A stretch of DNA of 7,076 nt from Planctomycetota bacterium. GTDB lineage: Bacteria; Planctomycetota; Planctomycetia; Planctomycetales; Planctomycetaceae. The stretch spans positions 1 through 7,076 of the forward strand of contig JAPOLP010000280.1 of assembly GCA_029977045.1 (NCBI GenBank), given 5' to 3'. Positions 5,890-7,076 of the stretch are shown here, piece by piece. Position numbers and translations under genes: made by a program. Below the pieces are notes generated by a model. The model did no database searches. It was not told where the DNA came from and saw nothing but the letters and a program-made list of their open reading frames with translations. Numbering within the stretch: the stretch's first letter is position 1; each line of letters starts with the position of its first letter.

Positions 5890-7044
5890 TTACGAGGCTG
5901 CGTCCCGCTCTGACTCGTGGCAGTCGGCAACCGCATCACCGCAGAAGACGCGTTCGACGGTCCAGGCGTGACCCGATCGCGATTGCCCGTGAGCATCGTG
6001 AAGCTGCTCAGTCGGCAGTTGTTTCAGCACAACGAGGTCGGCTGACGCTCCCGCCTGCAGGCATCCGATGGAATCTGCAAGTCCGATCAACCGGGCTGGC
6101 GTCGCCGTCACTGCTCGAAAAATGTCTGACTCGGACATCCCCGCAGCAAGTAGCTTCGACATGACCAGCGGCAGACTGTGCCTGGGCGAGAACTGAAGAT
6201 GCCTGGCCTGCAGATCGGTCGAGATCGTGTCGGGCAGGAAGCCGTCGCGGATGGCAGCCTCGGCAACATCGAAGCTGAACGACGCCGTGCCGTGCCCGAC
6301 GTCAAATAACACACCTCGCCGCCGGGCTTCCTGCACGCAGTCAAGGACTCGGCCACTCTCAACAATGCAGTGTGGCTCGCGACGGAAACAGTACGTGACG
6401 ATGTCGCCCGCCCTCAGCCATTCAAGCTGCTCCACCAGAGGCCAGTCTTCAGGCCGACGCATCCCGTACAGCAGCGGCAGACCTGTCTCTTCGGCAACCA
6501 GCAGTCCTCGCCGCAGCATCTCACGCGGGTCGGTCGAGCCGCACGCGTGATGGCTCGTATTCACGCAAACCGCCCGTATGACTTCCGGATGCCGGGCAAC
6601 AGCGTCGATACAGGCTGACACGTCGGCATCGTCAGGATTCTCAAAGCAGCCACGCTCCGTCGACTCCCCAACTCGAGACAGATTGATCGCCAGCAGCACC
6701 TTCGTCCGCGAAGAACGAACCGTTCGTTCAACGTAGTCGTCAACGTTGTCCGCCCCGGCGTCCCCTTGAGACATCACCGTCGTGACGCCCTGCGGCAGCA
6801 TGTACTCGTCCGGCGGCACACCAAACACCGAGTTCGCGTTCGCCGGATGAGCGTGCAGATCGATCAGCCCCGGCAGCAGAATGCCATCGGGAAAATCGAG
6901 CAGCTCGTGCCCGACTTCTGTCCTGCAGTAAGTGCCAGTCTCGACGGCCACGATTCGCGAGCCGCAAACGACAACCTGCCCCGGAGCATCGATCCCGCTG
7001 AGCGGACAAACAACGCGACCAGCTCGAACGAGATGTGTCGTCAT
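5890..7044 (-). CDS. Amidohydrolase, Atu3266/EF0837 deacetylase-like group
   Basis: 384-residue, probably cytoplasmic member of the amidohydrolase superfamily, closest in style to the dihydroorotase-like 'amidohydrolase/deacetylase' group (Atu3266, EF0837), whose characterised members deacetylate small N- or O-acetyl compounds. The N-terminal beta-sandwich part (LVRAGRVVCPLSG, 5-17) leads to LLPGLIDLHAHPA (56-68) with the metal-binding HxH at His64/His66. Group signatures follow: GVTTVMSQGDAGADN (86-100), LLAINLSRVG (117-126), GDIVTYCF (213-220), FDVGHGTASFSFDVAEAA (247-264) and PDTISTDL (271-278), with Asp277 the likely beta-8 aspartate. The C-terminus returns to the sandwich (GCLQAGASADLVVL, 327-340). 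By my alignment from memory, the positions of the bridging Lys and of the beta-5 and beta-6 His hold Cys160, Tyr193 and Tyr218, so the metal site may be altered. AGG seven bases upstream (7054-7052) supports the ATG. Confidence 0.82.
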   Translation of the reverse strand: MTTHLVRAGRVVCPLSGIDAPGQVVVCGSRIVAVETGTYCRTEVGHELLDFPDGILLPGLIDLHAHPANANSVFGVPPDEYMLPQGVTTVMSQGDAGADNVDDYVERTVRSSRTKVLLAINLSRVGESTERGCFENPDDADVSACIDAVARHPEVIRAVCVNTSHHACGSTDPREMLRRGLLVAEETGLPLLYGMRRPEDWPLVEQLEWLRAGDIVTYCFRREPHCIVESGRVLDCVQEARRRGVLFDVGHGTASFSFDVAEAAIRDGFLPDTISTDLQARHLQFSPRHSLPLVMSKLLAAGMSESDIFRAVTATPARLIGLADSIGCLQAGASADLVVLKQLPTEQLHDAHGQSRSGHAWTVERVFCGDAVADCHESERDAAS

Positions 7045-7076
7045 TGCTGCACCTGGCCGTTCGCCAAACCTTTCAC

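Noticed and set aside
5657..5971. A 104-codon plus-strand open frame in the gap
   Set aside because: It runs into the amidohydrolase coding region on the other strand, has low-complexity Pro/Ala/Arg composition, and shows no ribosome site.

Overview
The window looks like a piece of a planctomycete chromosome. It is GC-rich, with short Shine-Dalgarno sites. It encodes a Tat-exported protein with the 'SRRDALR' leader typical of planctomycetes, a secreted CocE-type hydrolase, and a Cys/Pro-rich lipoprotein of a kind common in that phylum. This assignment is inferred from protein style and gene content; no marker gene is present. I see no rRNA, tRNA, CRISPR array, transposase or phage gene.

Layout: bases 1-387 hold no convincing gene. 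They contain a pair of 29-bp palindromic repeats in exact inverted orientation (120-148 and 270-298), which resembles a REP doublet (REPIN). Two plus-strand genes follow, probably co-transcribed: an exported CocE/NonD-type serine hydrolase (388-2055) and a Tat-leader protein of an uncharacterised family with a Gfo/Idh/MocA-like look (2109-3392). A perfect palindrome sits in the 53-bp gap between them. A third member of the 5' repeat family forms a long hairpin across the stop codon of the second gene, at the junction with the convergent minus-strand genes.

The minus-strand half, in transcription order, carries an amidohydrolase of the Atu3266/EF0837 deacetylase-like group (7044-5890), a 365-bp gap with nested inverted repeats, a Cys-rich and Pro/Gln/Tyr-rich lipoprotein (5524-4499, re-started from a longer open frame), a strong hairpin (4407-4446), and uroporphyrinogen-III synthase (4355-3480).

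Apart from the plus-strand pair, the genes do not form an obvious pathway. HemD is cytoplasmic haem biosynthesis with no other haem gene in view. The hydrolase, the Tat protein and the lipoprotein are all predicted to act outside the cytoplasm. I do not see a clear new multi-gene system. The points most worth a second look are the REP-like repeat family, the amidohydrolase whose usual metal ligands appear partly replaced, the duplicated Cys motif in the lipoprotein, and the uncharacterised Tat-exported family next to a secreted hydrolase.
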